Shown: piece after piece, positions 16,003 to 28,100 of the stretch
Layout: each line of letters opens with the position of its first letter
Position numbering within the stretch: position 1 is the first letter of the stretch
Source of the DNA: QAMH01 sp900556425
GTDB lineage: Bacteria; Actinomycetota; Coriobacteriia; Coriobacteriales; QAMH01
Length of the DNA: 64,000 nucleotides
Direction: 5' to 3'
Assembly (NCBI GenBank): GCA_902475535.1
Contig: CABRZR010000008.1
Coordinates: forward strand, 39,805-103,804
The notes under the pieces: model-generated
Database searches by the model: none
What the model was told of the DNA's origin: nothing
Seen by the model: only the letters and a program-made list of their open reading frames with translations
Translations under genes and position numbers: made by a program

Positions 16003-16257
16003 GTGGTTGAGTTGAGTTCAAAAGTCAAACAGGCGAACTTCCGTTTACCCCTCGAGTACATGTCGATGATTGATGATTTCGCGCATCGCGAAAACATCAC
16101 CAAGGCGGCTGTCATCACCCGCGCCCTGGATTGCATGCAGGCATCGTACGACTCGGGTAACAACGGAATGCCCGTCACTGATTCCGGTTCGGGTATTTCC
16201 GAGCAGGAATTCAACGATCTTAAGAATCAGCTGAAGCAGGCGGAGGAGCGCGCGTAG
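16003..16257 (+). CDS. Ribbon-helix-helix protein, N-terminal part before an in-frame amber codon
   Basis: The 84 residues before the stop hold a ribbon-helix-helix DNA-binding domain: KQANFRLPLEYMSMIDDFAH, where NFRLP would be the beta strand, then NITKAAVITRALDCM as the second helix. This fold is found in small repressors and plasmid partition proteins. A Ser/Gly linker and the start of a coiled coil (EFNDLKNQLKQAEERA) follow. The frame opens at GTG 16003; TTG at 16012, with AGGTGG just upstream, is an alternative. The amber codon TAG at 16255-16257 interrupts the coiled coil, and the same frame continues to 16920. As it stands this may still give a functional RHH domain. Its operator could be among the repeats upstream. 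Confidence 0.65.
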   Translation: MVELSSKVKQANFRLPLEYMSMIDDFAHRENITKAAVITRALDCMQASYDSGNNGMPVTDSGSGISEQEFNDLKNQLKQAEERA

Positions 16258-16920
16258 GCCGCAGAGCAGCGTGCGAACGACGCCGTTTTGGCTCGCGATG
16301 CCGCCGAGGCGAAGGCTCGCGAAGCGGTGGCGGATGCAAGCGTCGCAGCCCCCATCGTTGCCGCAGTCAACTCCGTTTCGGACGACGAGATCGAGCGCCT
16401 CAAGGCACTGGTTGCCAAGCAGGAGGCAAGCCTCGAAGAGAAGACAAAGGCACTTGCCGCCAAGGAAGCCGAGGTTGCAGCAAAGGAGGCGCAGATTGCC
16501 GAGCGCGACGCTCGCATCACGTCTCTGAGCGAGCAGCTCGGTGCGGCAAATGCCAAGGCTCAGCTGGCCGCCACCGCTCAGACCGTGAGCGTCGCACCCA
16601 TAGATGGTGGTGGTTCACCCGGAGAAGATTCAACCCGTGCGCTGACCATGCTTAACATGCTTGGCGGTGTCATGGGTGCATTCCAGCAGCAGGTCGACGA
16701 CGCTCGCCAGGTGGGTGAGCAAGAAGGCCGCTCGGCTGTTCAGAAAGAGCTCGAGGATATGATCAATAGGGCTCGCAACGATGGTTATCGTGACGCAATG
16801 ACATATCTCGATGACCGTGTCACAACCGCACGTGAGTCTGGGGCCAAGGAGGAAAGAGCACGTATCGCCAACATGGGATTCTTCGAACGCCGCCGTTACC
16901 TCAAGATTCACTTAGCCTAA
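16258..16920 (+). pseudogene. Coiled-coil remainder of the RHH protein after the amber codon
   Basis: This is the same frame as the RHH part and continues its heptads directly (AAEQRANDAVLARDAAEAKA). Residues up to about 110 are a long Ala/Glu/Lys coiled coil, followed by a short Gly/Ser linker. A second helical region (TRALTMLNMLGGVMGAFQQQ, then EGRSAVQKELEDMINRARND) ends at ERRRYLKIHLA. With the first part this is a 305-residue protein plus one stop codon, consistent with a CAG-to-TAG change. The only internal start near the junction is a TTG at 16288 with no ribosome site. KfrA-like plasmid proteins pair DNA binding with a long coiled coil, but the resemblance is only architectural. A terminator follows at 16988. 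Confidence 0.65.
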
Positions 16921-16987
16921 AGGAAGCATCAAACACACACCAGGTTTCACCACTTACCACGACTTCCGCACTTCCCTTACAACCCTC

Positions 16988-17025
16988 CAGCGACTCCGGA
17001 TCCACCTACCGGGGTCGCTGTTTTT
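16988..17025 (+). terminator. Intrinsic terminator after the RHH/coiled-coil gene
   Basis: CAGCGACTCCGG (16988-16999) pairs with CCGGGGTCGCTG (17009-17020) with one G-T wobble, followed by TTTTT. A second, weaker hairpin with ATGCCTGC and GCAGGCAT arms and a TTTTT tail follows within 35 bases. Confidence 0.8.
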
Positions 17026-17107
17026 ATGCCTGCAAACGCTCAAGGCGGCAGGCATTTTTGCTGTCAAAATCCTGCGCTGCTCGGGTCGCCGTGGGTGCTC
17101 GGGGCAT

Positions 17108-17433
17108 GAGATTTCTCCACTTCGGCGCTGCGCGCCTCCGGTCGAAATGACAAGGGGGCGGGCTGCGTCCCGTGCTCGAAATGACGGGGAAGCGGGTCCC
17201 GCTCGTGCTCGAAATGACAGGGGAATGGGCTGCGTCCCGTGCTCGAAATGACGGGGAAGCGGGCCCCGCCCGTGCTCGGAATGGCAGGGGAGCGAGTCCC
17301 GCCCGTGCTCGAAATGGCAGTGCGGCGGGATCATTTTGATTGCTTGCGAAACGCGGATTGATGGCGAAATGGAGGGGCGGTTTTTGTCATTTCGACCGAA
17401 GCGAGCGTAGCGAGCGGAGTGGAGAAATCTCTC
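17108..17433. repeat. Intergenic palindromic repeats with a five-unit 33-bp tandem array
   Basis: A unit at 17108-17155 begins GAGATTTCTCCAC and ends GTCGAAATGACAAGG. Five tandem units then start at 17171, 17204, 17238, 17271 and 17304, a period of 33-34 bp. Each carries CGTGCTCG(A/G)AATG(A/G)C followed by a GC-rich GCGGG..CCCGC-like stretch. A last unit at 17386-17433 is in the opposite orientation (GTCATTTCGACCGAAGCGAG ... GGAGAAATCTC). The array looks like an amplified half of the dispersed repeat. Confidence 0.75.
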
Positions 17434-19068
17434 ACGCCGCGCATCCGAAAGGGTTCTCGAAGCGTTTGGGAACACCACTTTTTGGTTCGCGTCGGTGACT
17501 CGATACGATAATTGACTGGTACCAGTGATAGCGAAACGAGACGTTCTGGGCGGAAGGAAAATGAGAGTCGAAACGGTGATAGTGATAGGTCGATTTTAGG
17601 GTTTGCGAGTGCCTGATTTTGCTACTCACGAGAGGGCTGGGAAGCTGATATTTCGATGAGAATGTCGGTCAGTTGAGGCGTGCGAATGGGGCCGTGGCTT
17701 CTGTATCGGGAGCCGATTTTGAATCTAGGATTATGATGCGACGCCGCCAAAATCAGCTCATTATTTGAGCGATTCATGATGGAGAGCTGAAGCAAAATTG
17801 GCGGCGCGGGAGAATCGTGGAAGTCTGCCGAGGCTCCCGCGATTTCGTCTCAGGTTCCGCGCCAGCAAGTTTATGAACCGATTTTATTGGAGCGGGGGTT
17901 CCGCGCCTTGGCGCGGAGATGCGCGCTAAATTGCCGCGCGATGCCGTGGTCGTTTTTTGGAGCGCGGCGAGGCATACGGAGGATGGATTAGGGCGTGTGG
18001 TTGGTTGGTGGTTTTCGGGGGTGTGTTGGTCGTTGACGCGTGGAGAATATGGCTGTTGGGCACCATTGTCTTAGGGGTGGCTGCTGAACCGAAATGACCA
18101 AGATACTTGAAGTGAATAGGGAGGGGTAACGCGAGGCGCTATCTTGGTCTGGTGATGAGGATCCAAGGGGATTGCGATAGGTCGGTTGGTGCGTCTGGAG
18201 AAGCCCGAATTGAGTTGAATCGCTATAACGAATTGCCTCAAATGAGGAGAGGGTTGGGCGATTTCAGCCGAATCGCTATATGCAGAACGCGGTTTGGGAA
18301 TGCGTGATTGGATTTTTGGGAACGTGTGGAGGGATGGATGGGTCGCGTAGGTGTCTCCTAGAGCTGTTTTTGGCTCTGCAGCGAACGGCTTGGCTTCCTT
18401 GCGCAGCGAGGACGAAAAACGATGCGTCAGAATCGATTCTAAGGCGTTTTGCCCGTATGGCAGGTATCCGAATGTGCCAGAAGAACATAAAAGGGCTTAA
18501 AACGCCTTAAAATGCGCCAAATGTCTCCCAGGCTTGATTTGGAAGCCTTGGATGAGAATTGAGCGGCGCGAAAGGGGTTTCGAGCCCAATCTGGACCCCG
18601 ATTCTCCTTCAGGGGAATCCAAATCGGACCGAAATCACGAAAAAGGGCCTCGATGCATAGTAGCGTCAGAATTGTCAATCATTTTTTCGCAAAGAGAGAC
18701 GAGCAACTCAGAGAAGATAAGAAAATCCGTGCGAATATATCTAGAAATAAGATAAAGAATTTGAATGTTTGGCTGGTGAGGGCGCGAAAAATGCGCAATT
18801 GGTTTCGTGAAGAACTTGCCAACCAAATGTGGAGGAATTGTGAAGACGAAAAATAGTTTTGAGCTTGGGTTTTGCTTGCAAATGGCTAGAAATGGCCAAA
18901 ATTCAACCCTTGCTGCTACCAAAATGCCTTAGCAGTCTAATTTACGTGTTTATCCAGGAGTTCTATAGACACTCTATACAAATGTAGCGCAAAAGCTATG
19001 TAATGCTTGCAGGGTGGTAGAAGCTGCTAAACCCGCAGGTAGATGGCACAATTGCCAAAGTTTCTCGC
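17434..19068. other. Gene-free block without recognisable function
   Basis: Short frames of 70-95 codons exist on both strands, but none has a ribosome site or a readable domain. ACTGGTACCAGT at 17515-17526 is a perfect 12-bp palindrome. GACCAAGATA (18096-18105) and TATCTTGGTC (18140-18149) form an inverted repeat, and the same ten bases occur at 14261-14270. AGATAAAG recurs at 18750. These shared words link this block to the AT-rich block left of the RHH gene and suggest decayed repeats or remnants. Confidence 0.55.
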
Positions 19069-19097
19069 TTGCAAGGCAAAACGCGATTTTGTACATT
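19069..19097 (+). promoter_or_regulatory. Candidate promoter of the giant surface-protein gene
   Basis: TTGCAA (19069-19074), a 17-base spacer and TACATT (19092-19097) match the sigma-70 consensus at four of six positions each. The leader to the ATG at 19130 would be only about 25 bases and includes the ribosome site AGGAAAG. No operator was recognised. Confidence 0.4.
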
Positions 19098-19129
19098 GCG
19101 CATGCCGGTGAGTGAGGAAAGTAATACGA

Positions 19130-22100
19130 ATGATCCAAAGCAACGAAAATATCTTTCGCGATGCACGTGCGTTACGCGCGCGTGCGCGCGTTATATATAT
19201 GGTCGTTGCAGCGATCTTCCTCAGTCTCACCATTTCGGCAATTTCCGCCACGGTTTTCACCCCCGCCGCTTTTGCAGACGATACGCTCCTGGTTGCCCAA
19301 AGCGCCACGAGCGATGATGCTGTAAACGCGGGCGCGGATGATTCCGCCGGCACTCCTGTTGACCAGGCGATTCCTGGCGCGGAAGGTGGAGATTTCTCGA
19401 CTCCGCTCACCGCGTTCGCTTCGCCCGAAATGGCAGGGGAGGGCGCTGTTGCCGAAAATGGCGCGGAAGACTTCTCCGAAGATGCTTCTGACCAGCAGAT
19501 TTCTGGCGCGGAAGATCAGTCCGGGGAGCCGCTGAACGGCGAGGGCCAGCCTACCGAGAATTCGGCCGAGGAGACGGCCGACGAAGATCCCGCCGTCACG
19601 GAGAACGTCGAGAATCCCACCCCCGAAGAAACCACTACCGTTGAGGAGGAGACCACTCCCGACCAGGTCGACGTGCCTGGCGTCGAGGAGCCCGAGGAAC
19701 CGAACGCCGGGGTCTATGGCCCGGTGCGTTATCTGGCCGCTGCATCTGCCCCGGTCATTGCGCCTGCTGCAGGCACCAATGCATTCTCGGACAACGCAAA
19801 CATCACCTGGGAGTACAAGAATCATGTGCTGACGATCACCGCCGGTGGCAGTGACAAGCAGCTCACGACTTCCCTGACCGGATCGAACCTGCCCTGGCTT
19901 ACCTCGACGACGAGCGCTGTCAGCCGTGCCGACATCCATAGTATTAAGTTCGTGGCCAATGGCTCGGGTGGCAAGGTCGCCCCGCTGGACCTGACGAGCT
20001 GGTTTGCTGATTACACGGCACTCACCACCATCGACGTGACCAATCTGGACGTCTCCAAGGCCGTGAGCTTCGACAAGATGTTCCAGAACGCGAAGGTGCT
20101 CACCACCATTACGGGTATGGAGACCTGGAAGACCGACAGCGGCATCTCGTTCCAGGACATGTTTGCCAACGTCGAGAAGCTCGAGACCCTCGACCTTTCG
20201 GGAGTCTATACTGCGACAGGTTCCGGCAGCAATGTTGCTGACGGTACCGAGAAGAATAGGCTCGACATGTTGGCCGGCATGAAGTCCTTGCGCACCATTA
20301 CATTGCATCCTGACACCGCGCTGACCGATACGGGCATCGAACGCATCTCCTCGCGCAATGACGACCTCGGTTACTGGATGGCCACGCGCGTCGTCCAGGG
20401 CGAGATCAACGTCTGGCAGGGCAAGCCCTCCGAGCTGATCCAGCGCTGGGGTACCAACGGTGCGGCGGACAACGGCCTCAAGGCGAACTTCACCCTCAAC
20501 TTCTTCCCCGAGGGTTACTTCACTAGTAATAGTGCAATCAAGTGGTCCTACAACTGGAATCGCAAGACGCTCGAGATCGAGCTTGATCCGAGCATCGCTC
20601 ATACGGACTTCGCCGTCACCGAGACCGCCAGCCAGCTGCCCTGGCTGCGTGCCGTTCCGAGCGACCTCATCAACATCATCACCTTCCACGAGACGATCGA
20701 CGGCACTAATACATATAAGATGGTTGCACCCGCATCGATTGCGAACTGGTTTGCCGACTACGTCAACCTGAGCGTCTTCAGGGGTTCCGGCCTCGATGTC
20801 AGCAACGTCACGGACTTCAGCGGTCTGTTCAAGGGCTGCATCAACGCCGCGAACATCGACATGACGGGTTGGGTCATGGGCGCGTCGGCAAACATCTCCG
20901 AGATGCTCGGGGACTGCCGCTCGCTCAAGACCATCACCGTCTCGGATACCACGCGCATTGCCGGTGCCGGCCTGCTCAACATCTCGTCGATGAACAAGGC
21001 CAACGGCGTCTGGGAGCGCTACGACGACAAGGGCAAGGTCAAGGATCCCTGGTTTGGCACGACCGACAACCTCGAGCGTCGTTACAACGGCACCATCCTG
21101 GGCGCTGCCCACGGCGATGCCACCTATCGTTTCAACACCATCCTGCGTGGCGGTCGTTTTGACAACGACAACACCTGGTGGAAGTTCGACAACGTCAACA
21201 ACATCCTTTCCATCGGTGCCGACGATGATGAGGATGGCGAGACTCTGGGCAAGCTCATCAGCGAGACCGCCAGCGCCAACGGCACCCGTTACATGCCGTG
21301 GCTCGAGCAGGTCGATGGTCAGCCCATCGTCACGATACGCAACGTGGAGCTGATCAAGACCTATAACGGTGCCCAGCCTGCTGACATGTCCTATTGGTTC
21401 AAGGACTTCGTGAAGCTCTTCGACTTTGACGGTACCAGTCTGGACACGAGCCAGTGCGTTGGGTTCACGGGCCTGTTCATGAACGATGTCAATCTTGGTG
21501 GCATCAACAATGGCGTTCTCGACATCAGCTCCTTTGACATGAGCCACAGCATGAGCGCCAATCGCGCCGACATGTTCAAGGGTGTCAACAAGTTGCTTAA
21601 TATCAAGCTGGGCCCCAAGGTGCAGCTCATCGGCTCCGGTCTGGACAAGCTCGACCTCCATGACCAGACGAGTGGTACCTGGGTGCGCAAGGGCTCCGAT
21701 ACCGACTACTGGATCGGCACCTCCGCCAGCTTGCTGAATCGCTACGGCAACGCCGCTTCCGAGGGCGCCGCCCTGGGCGAGGCCGCACTCTACTTCTGGG
21801 ATGTCACGTTGCTGCGCAACGTCTTCCAGTCCAATGGCAACATCTGGTGGGAGTATGACTCCGATGCCGCAATGCTGCGCATCGGTGCCACCAACCCGAG
21901 TGGCAACGTCACCATCACCGAGCGCCCCGACCCCGTCAACGTGCAGAACGACCAGCCTTGGCTGCTCGTCATCGGCAAGGCCGCCGGTAGCGGCGAGCCC
22001 GCCCGTGCCCTGGGCCGCTCCTCGATTCGCTATATCGTCTTCGAGGACAAGCTCCACATGCTGTATCCGGCCGACTGGTTCAAGGACTACGTCAATCTCG

Positions 22101-25100
22101 AGAACCTGCGCTTTGCCAAGGGCATGGACTTCACGGGTGCCACGAGCCTCGCGAACTTCTGCGCCAATTGCACGGCAATGCACACCATCTCGGGTATGGG
22201 CAACTTCACTAATACTACGGGGATCACCTCCGTGGCCCATATGTTCGATGGCACGAGGTTTGCCACCTTGGCCGGCGTCGATGTCTTCGACACTTCCAAC
22301 GTGACGGACTTCAGCTACTTCCTCGCCAACAACACGGTACTGCGCACCTTCGACAAGGCCGCAGCCTGGAACACCTCCAAGGGCACCAACTTCAGCTACT
22401 TCTTCTACAACAACCGCTCCCTGTCCACGCTCGACATCTCCGGTTGGGACATGAGCAAGGCGACGACCGCGAGCTCGCGCGAGAACTTCCTCGCAGGTCT
22501 CAATTCGCTCGAGATGCTGTTCCTGGGCGACAAGATCATCCTGACCAATTCTGGTCTGGGCGACGCCACGCTCGCCCCGGATCGTGCCCAGGACAAGGGC
22601 AGCTTCCAAGCCAGCACCTTCGATCCCTCGACGGCCACCAATGCCAGCGTGACCCACAAGTGGCTTGGCCCCTCGGCCGACCTCGAGCGCCGCTATCCGG
22701 TCACCAGCCGCAACTACGGGAGCAACTTCCTCTACGAGTGGAGGGCCCGTAACTACTCCGGCCGCTTCAGCGATGCCAACGGCGGTGACATGGCCTGGTG
22801 GAAGTACGATGCCGTCACGGGCATGCTGACCGTGGGCACCGACACCACCAATCCCATCCAGCTCGCCCTTGACCCGACCGAGGCCGAGGCCGCCTGGATT
22901 CCCGTCATCGACGCCATCTACGAGGCCGAGAACCAGTACGACGGCCTGGCCAACGTCAAGTCCTTCGTCGCCGAGGCCCTCAACGGTAACCCGACCATCC
23001 GCCTGTCGGCCTGGAGTCTCGCGAACCTCTTCGCCACCTATTACACCGGGCTCACGAGCTTCAACGGCGCGGGTCTGGCAACGGACCTCGTGATCAGCCT
23101 CGCCTCCATGTTCGAGGGCTGCGACTCGCTCGTCAGCTTCACCGGCGTGGAGAACTGGGACACGGGCAAGGTCACCACCGTAAACTCCATGTTCAAGGAC
23201 ACCAAGAGCGCCATCCAGATCGAGGGCACCCAGAACTGGAACACTTCGGCGGTCACCGACTTCTCCTCGATGTTCGAGAACGCCACCGGTGTCGAGAGCA
23301 TCCTCAACATCGGCACCTGGGACGTCTCGGCGGGCACGACCTTCGAGAACATGTTCAATGGTGCCACGAGCCTCAAGTACCTCAACATTGCCTTTACCCC
23401 GGCTGCCGGTGGTCACATGAACGTCGCGGCCAACCGCAACGGCATGCTCGCCAACGCACCGGCCATCCTCGAGCTCACGGTCGGCAACAACTCCTACCTG
23501 GCCGACACGGGCATCGATGACAACCACAAGTCGTCGCGCGGCTCCTGGGAGCGTCGCGACGAGTCGTTCACCATCGTGTGGTTTGGCACGACGAAGAACC
23601 TCATGGTGCGCTATCCGGTGTCTGACCCGGCAAGCGACCTGGGCGTCGTCAAGTACACCTGGGAAGAGGGCACGCTGCGCGGTCGCTTCACCAACGAGAA
23701 CGCCTGGTGGCAGTTCACCTACACCGATGACGAGAAGACCCATGGTGACCTCATAATCGGCCTCATCGACACGAGCACCGGTGCCGACCACGTCATTACC
23801 GAGACGGCTGCCGAGCTGCCCTGGGCCGACGCCTTTGGCGACAACAGGGTTTCGGCCATCACGATGCAAAACGGCGTCACCTTCGTGGGCAACAACCTCG
23901 AGGGTTGGTTCGAGAACTACACCGCGCTCGAGCACTTCGATGGCACCAGCATGAACGTCAGCGGCGCCACGAGTCTCGCCAACCTCTTCAAGGGCGATGA
24001 CAAGCTCATCGTCGTCGAGGGCCTCTCCAACTGGAGCGTCCACAACGTGCTCAGCTATGACTCGATGTTCGAGGGCTGCGCATCGGTCACCTCCATCGAC
24101 GTCCACGGCTGGGAAATGAACGTCAACGCCACGCGCGTCAACATGTTCAAGGGCCTCGATTCCATCATCTCGCTGTACCTCGGCCAGTACATCAGCCTCG
24201 AGGGCACCGCGCTGTTCGATTCCGACACGCGCAACGCCACCATGGGCTCCTGGATGCGCGCCACCAAGGACGCGGACGCCGTGCTCTATGCCGATGATCC
24301 CTGGTTTGGCAGCTCCGATGACCTCGTACGCCGTTACGAGAACCCTGCCGGCAACGACCACGGCTGGAAGAACACCGACACCTATGGTGCCTACTATTAC
24401 TGGCAGACCGGCGTGTTCCGCGGCCGCTTTGGCGAGAACGACAACGCCTGGTGGTCCTATGACCGCGGCACGCTGACCTTTGGCATGGACCTGCCCGAGG
24501 TGTGGTCGAGCGAGAACACCGTCGAGCCCGTCGTGACCGACCGCTCCATCTACGAGGCCGACACCATCGACCATGAGACCGGCAAGGTCGTCAAGGGCGA
24601 GCACAGCTCGCAGCTGCCTTGGGAAAAGGCCTCGAGCGTGGACGGCATGTTCAACGCCTGGACCGACGTGGTCTCCGTCACGGCGCAAACCACCGAGTAC
24701 AACGGTGTCACCTACAAGATCAACCCGCGCAACCTCTCCTTCTGGTTCAAGGACTACAAGGGCCTCAAGAGCTTTGATGGCGTCAACATCAACATGAAGT
24801 CCGACGAGCAGTCCTTCGAGTCGCTGTTCGAGGGCTGCACGAGCCTCGCCGTCCTCAACTTCTCCGGTTGGGAATGGGATGGCGACATGGAGCGCACCAA
24901 CATGCTCGCCAACCTGCCGGCGCTCTCCAGCCTCACCATCAAGCGCGTCGTGCTCGAGGGCACGGGCCTGGGCCTCGATGTGAACGGCAAGGAGCTTGCC
25001 GCCCGCGCCGCCAACGTGGGCCGTTGGGTCATGGACAACAACATCGTCCATGACGTGCCGTGGTTTGGCCCCACCGCCAAGCTCGTGAGCCGCTACGACG

Positions 25101-28100
25101 TGATCCTGTCCGTCGCCATCGACGACGAGCACCTGTACACCTGGGACTCCAAGTACGCCGGTAGCCGCGTGGACAACAACCCCAATGCCTGGTGGATCTT
25201 CTCGCTGGTCGATGACGAGGAGAACGACGTCAAGAAGGGCACGCTCATCATGGGGTCGGATGCCAGCGAGGATCGCGACATCCACAAGTCCGGTACGGCC
25301 ACCTTGGTGGACGGCAAGATGGAGTACAGCGGCTCCACCCTGCAGTGGGCGCTGTCGCCGGGCACCACGGTCGTCAAGACCGGCACCCTCGACAACATCG
25401 TCGAGATCACCGAGGACCTCATTGCCGGCATCCCCAACATTGCGGCTGTCAAGCATGTCAGCACCTTCTCGACTCTGGTTCCGCAGGACACGATGCTCGG
25501 CTGGTTTGCCAACATGGTGAACCTCGAGAGCTTCGACGGCACCTTCCTGGACGTCTCCCATGTCACCAACTTCAACGGCCTGTTTGCCGGCTGCAAGAAG
25601 CTCGCCTACGTCAAGATCGGCAACTGGATCATGCATGATGCCGGCCGCGATGCCGACGTCACCGACATGTTCCGTGACTGCCAGTCGCTCTACAAGCTCA
25701 CCGTGGGCAAGGGCGTCGTGCTCTCGCAGGCTTCCGGCCTCAGCGAGACGCTGACGAATCGCGAGCCCGACAAGGGCACCTGGATCTACAACCTGTGGTT
25801 TGGCTCCTCGAGCGACCTGGCCGACGACTACACCAACGCCGGTGTCTCGAGCGCGGCCGACGCCCTCTACACCAGCGGCTCGGTCGTCTCGACCGAGATC
25901 ACCTACACCTGGGACGAGGGTAACCTGGGTGGCCGCTTCCCGAGCAACCCCAACGTCTGGTGGCGCTACACGGGCGTCGTGCGCGACGGCATGGTCGGCC
26001 TGCGCGTGGGCCTGCTGCGCATCGGCAGTGACTCCGAGGACAACAACGCCATCACCGAGACCTCCGTGCAGCTGCCCTGGCGCAAGCTGCTCAAGAACGT
26101 GAACACCATCACCGAGGTGCGCACTGCCGCCGACGGCAGCTATCCCGTCTCGGTCAAGGACCTCTCCGGTTGGTTTGGCACCTACCTGGCCGCCGACAAC
26201 TCGACCCGCGCCCATACGGGCCTGGACACCTTCAAGGGCGAGGGCTTCATCCTGGACAAGCCCGGTAACGAGTGCATCAGCCTCGAGAGCATGTTCGATG
26301 GCGCGAACAAGCTTGCCAAGGCCACGGGTATGGAGCACTGGAAGACCTCGACCGTGCGCAGCTACGTGCGCATGTTCTATGCCTGCTACGTGCTCTACGA
26401 CCTGGACATCCAGGATTGGGACATGACCACGGCGCACATCCAGAACACGCCCACCACTCAGGACATGTTCCATGGCATGGGAACCTACCAGATGAAGCTC
26501 AACAGCTTGACGCTTGGTCCCAATGCCGTGCTCGAAGGCACCAACCTGTGCAAGCTCGTCGATTCCCAGCAGGGTGGTCGCACCTTCCACAACACCGGTG
26601 ACGGCGTGTGGGTCATGGGCGATGCCCTCAATTCCGATGCCATCACCGGCGATACCGACACGCCGTGGTGGGACACCACCGAAGCTTTCATCGCCCGTTA
26701 TGCTCTCGACAAGACCGCTCAGAGGACCGCGGCTTCTATTGCATCGCCCACCGTGGCCGCTACCGTGGCTCCGCCTGCTGATCTCATCCACAAGTACGTC
26801 TGGAATGCAGGCATGCTTGGCGGCAATTTTGAGAGCAACGCCAACGTGTGGTGGAAGATTGACCAGGAAACGCGTGATCTCACCATTGGCGTGCACAACA
26901 AGGACCTTTGCAACGTGGTGACTGAGTACAACCACCTCGTCGATGGCAAGGTTGTCGACGGCTATAAACAGTACATGACTCCGTGGTACAAGATCGGCGC
27001 CGCCATCTCCAGCTTCAAGGTCGATACGAAGAACGGCAAGGTCGCTCCGCTCTCGCTCGAGGGCTGGTTCGACGAGGATTGCCTCTTCCAGGAAGGTGGT
27101 CTGGGGGGCCTGCTCGGCACTCATGCCTGGAACGCCAACAACGTCATGGACGAGTGGCAGCGCTACGTAAACGAGATGTGGATTGACCTCGATTACGAGT
27201 CCACTGCTCAGGGCGTCAAGCCGTCCGATGGCTACAACATGACCGATTCCGTGCGTCCCTACTGGGAGAGCTGGAAGTGCTTCATCGCTGCCTGGGAGTA
27301 TGGTGGAAATCGCTGGGAGGGCGATGCATATAACCCCTGCGTCGAGAAGATCTTCACGCCCGTGTACCTCGAGGCCGGCGAGACTTACTATCTCTCGCTC
27401 GACTACACCATGACCTACTATTACTGGGGCGCGGGCAACTTCGGTTTCGAGATCTACGATAACGTCGTTCCGCGTACGGGCTCGAGCCGCCTTGCCGGTG
27501 TCGTGTTCCCCAACTACGAGTACATGAACAATACCGAGCTCAGGCACGGTTACGTCACCTACACGGCTCGCAGGACCGGCATCCACTACGTGGGCTTCAA
27601 CGGCCAGAACTTCCATTGCTACAATGGTGATTGGACCTTCACCTTCAAGGACCTCTCCCTGGCCAAGTACACGAAGTTCACCTATTTCGATGGCTCGGGC
27701 CTGGACACGACCAACACCACGTCCACGGAACGCATGTTCAACAACGCCGTGTTCCTGCGTGACATCATCGGCGTCGACGATTGGGACACCACGCGCGTCA
27801 CCACCATGCAGTCCACCTTCCGCAACACCAAGGTGCTCACGACGCTCGACTCCATCAAGGAGTGGAATGTCTCCAACGTCGTCAACTTCAGCCGTATGTT
27901 CGAGGGCATGCAGTCCATGGACGCTACGCTCAACCTCGACTGGGTCACCACCTCGGCCGAGGACCTGAGCTACATGTTCCTTAACAACACCTTCGTCCCC
28001 AACACCAACTACCTCAAGCTGTGGGACGTCTCCAAGGTCACCAATTACACGGGCATGTTCAAGAACGCTTCGGCGCTCGAGGACGCGGCCGCCATCTCCG

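Noticed and set aside
16255..16257. Pyrrolysine or other programmed readthrough of the amber codon
   Set aside because: No pyl genes or suppressor tRNA are visible in the window, and one C-to-T change in a Gln codon explains it more simply.
17171..17336. CRISPR array
   Set aside because: The 33-bp periodicity has no unique spacers between units and no cas genes are near; it is a simple tandem repeat.
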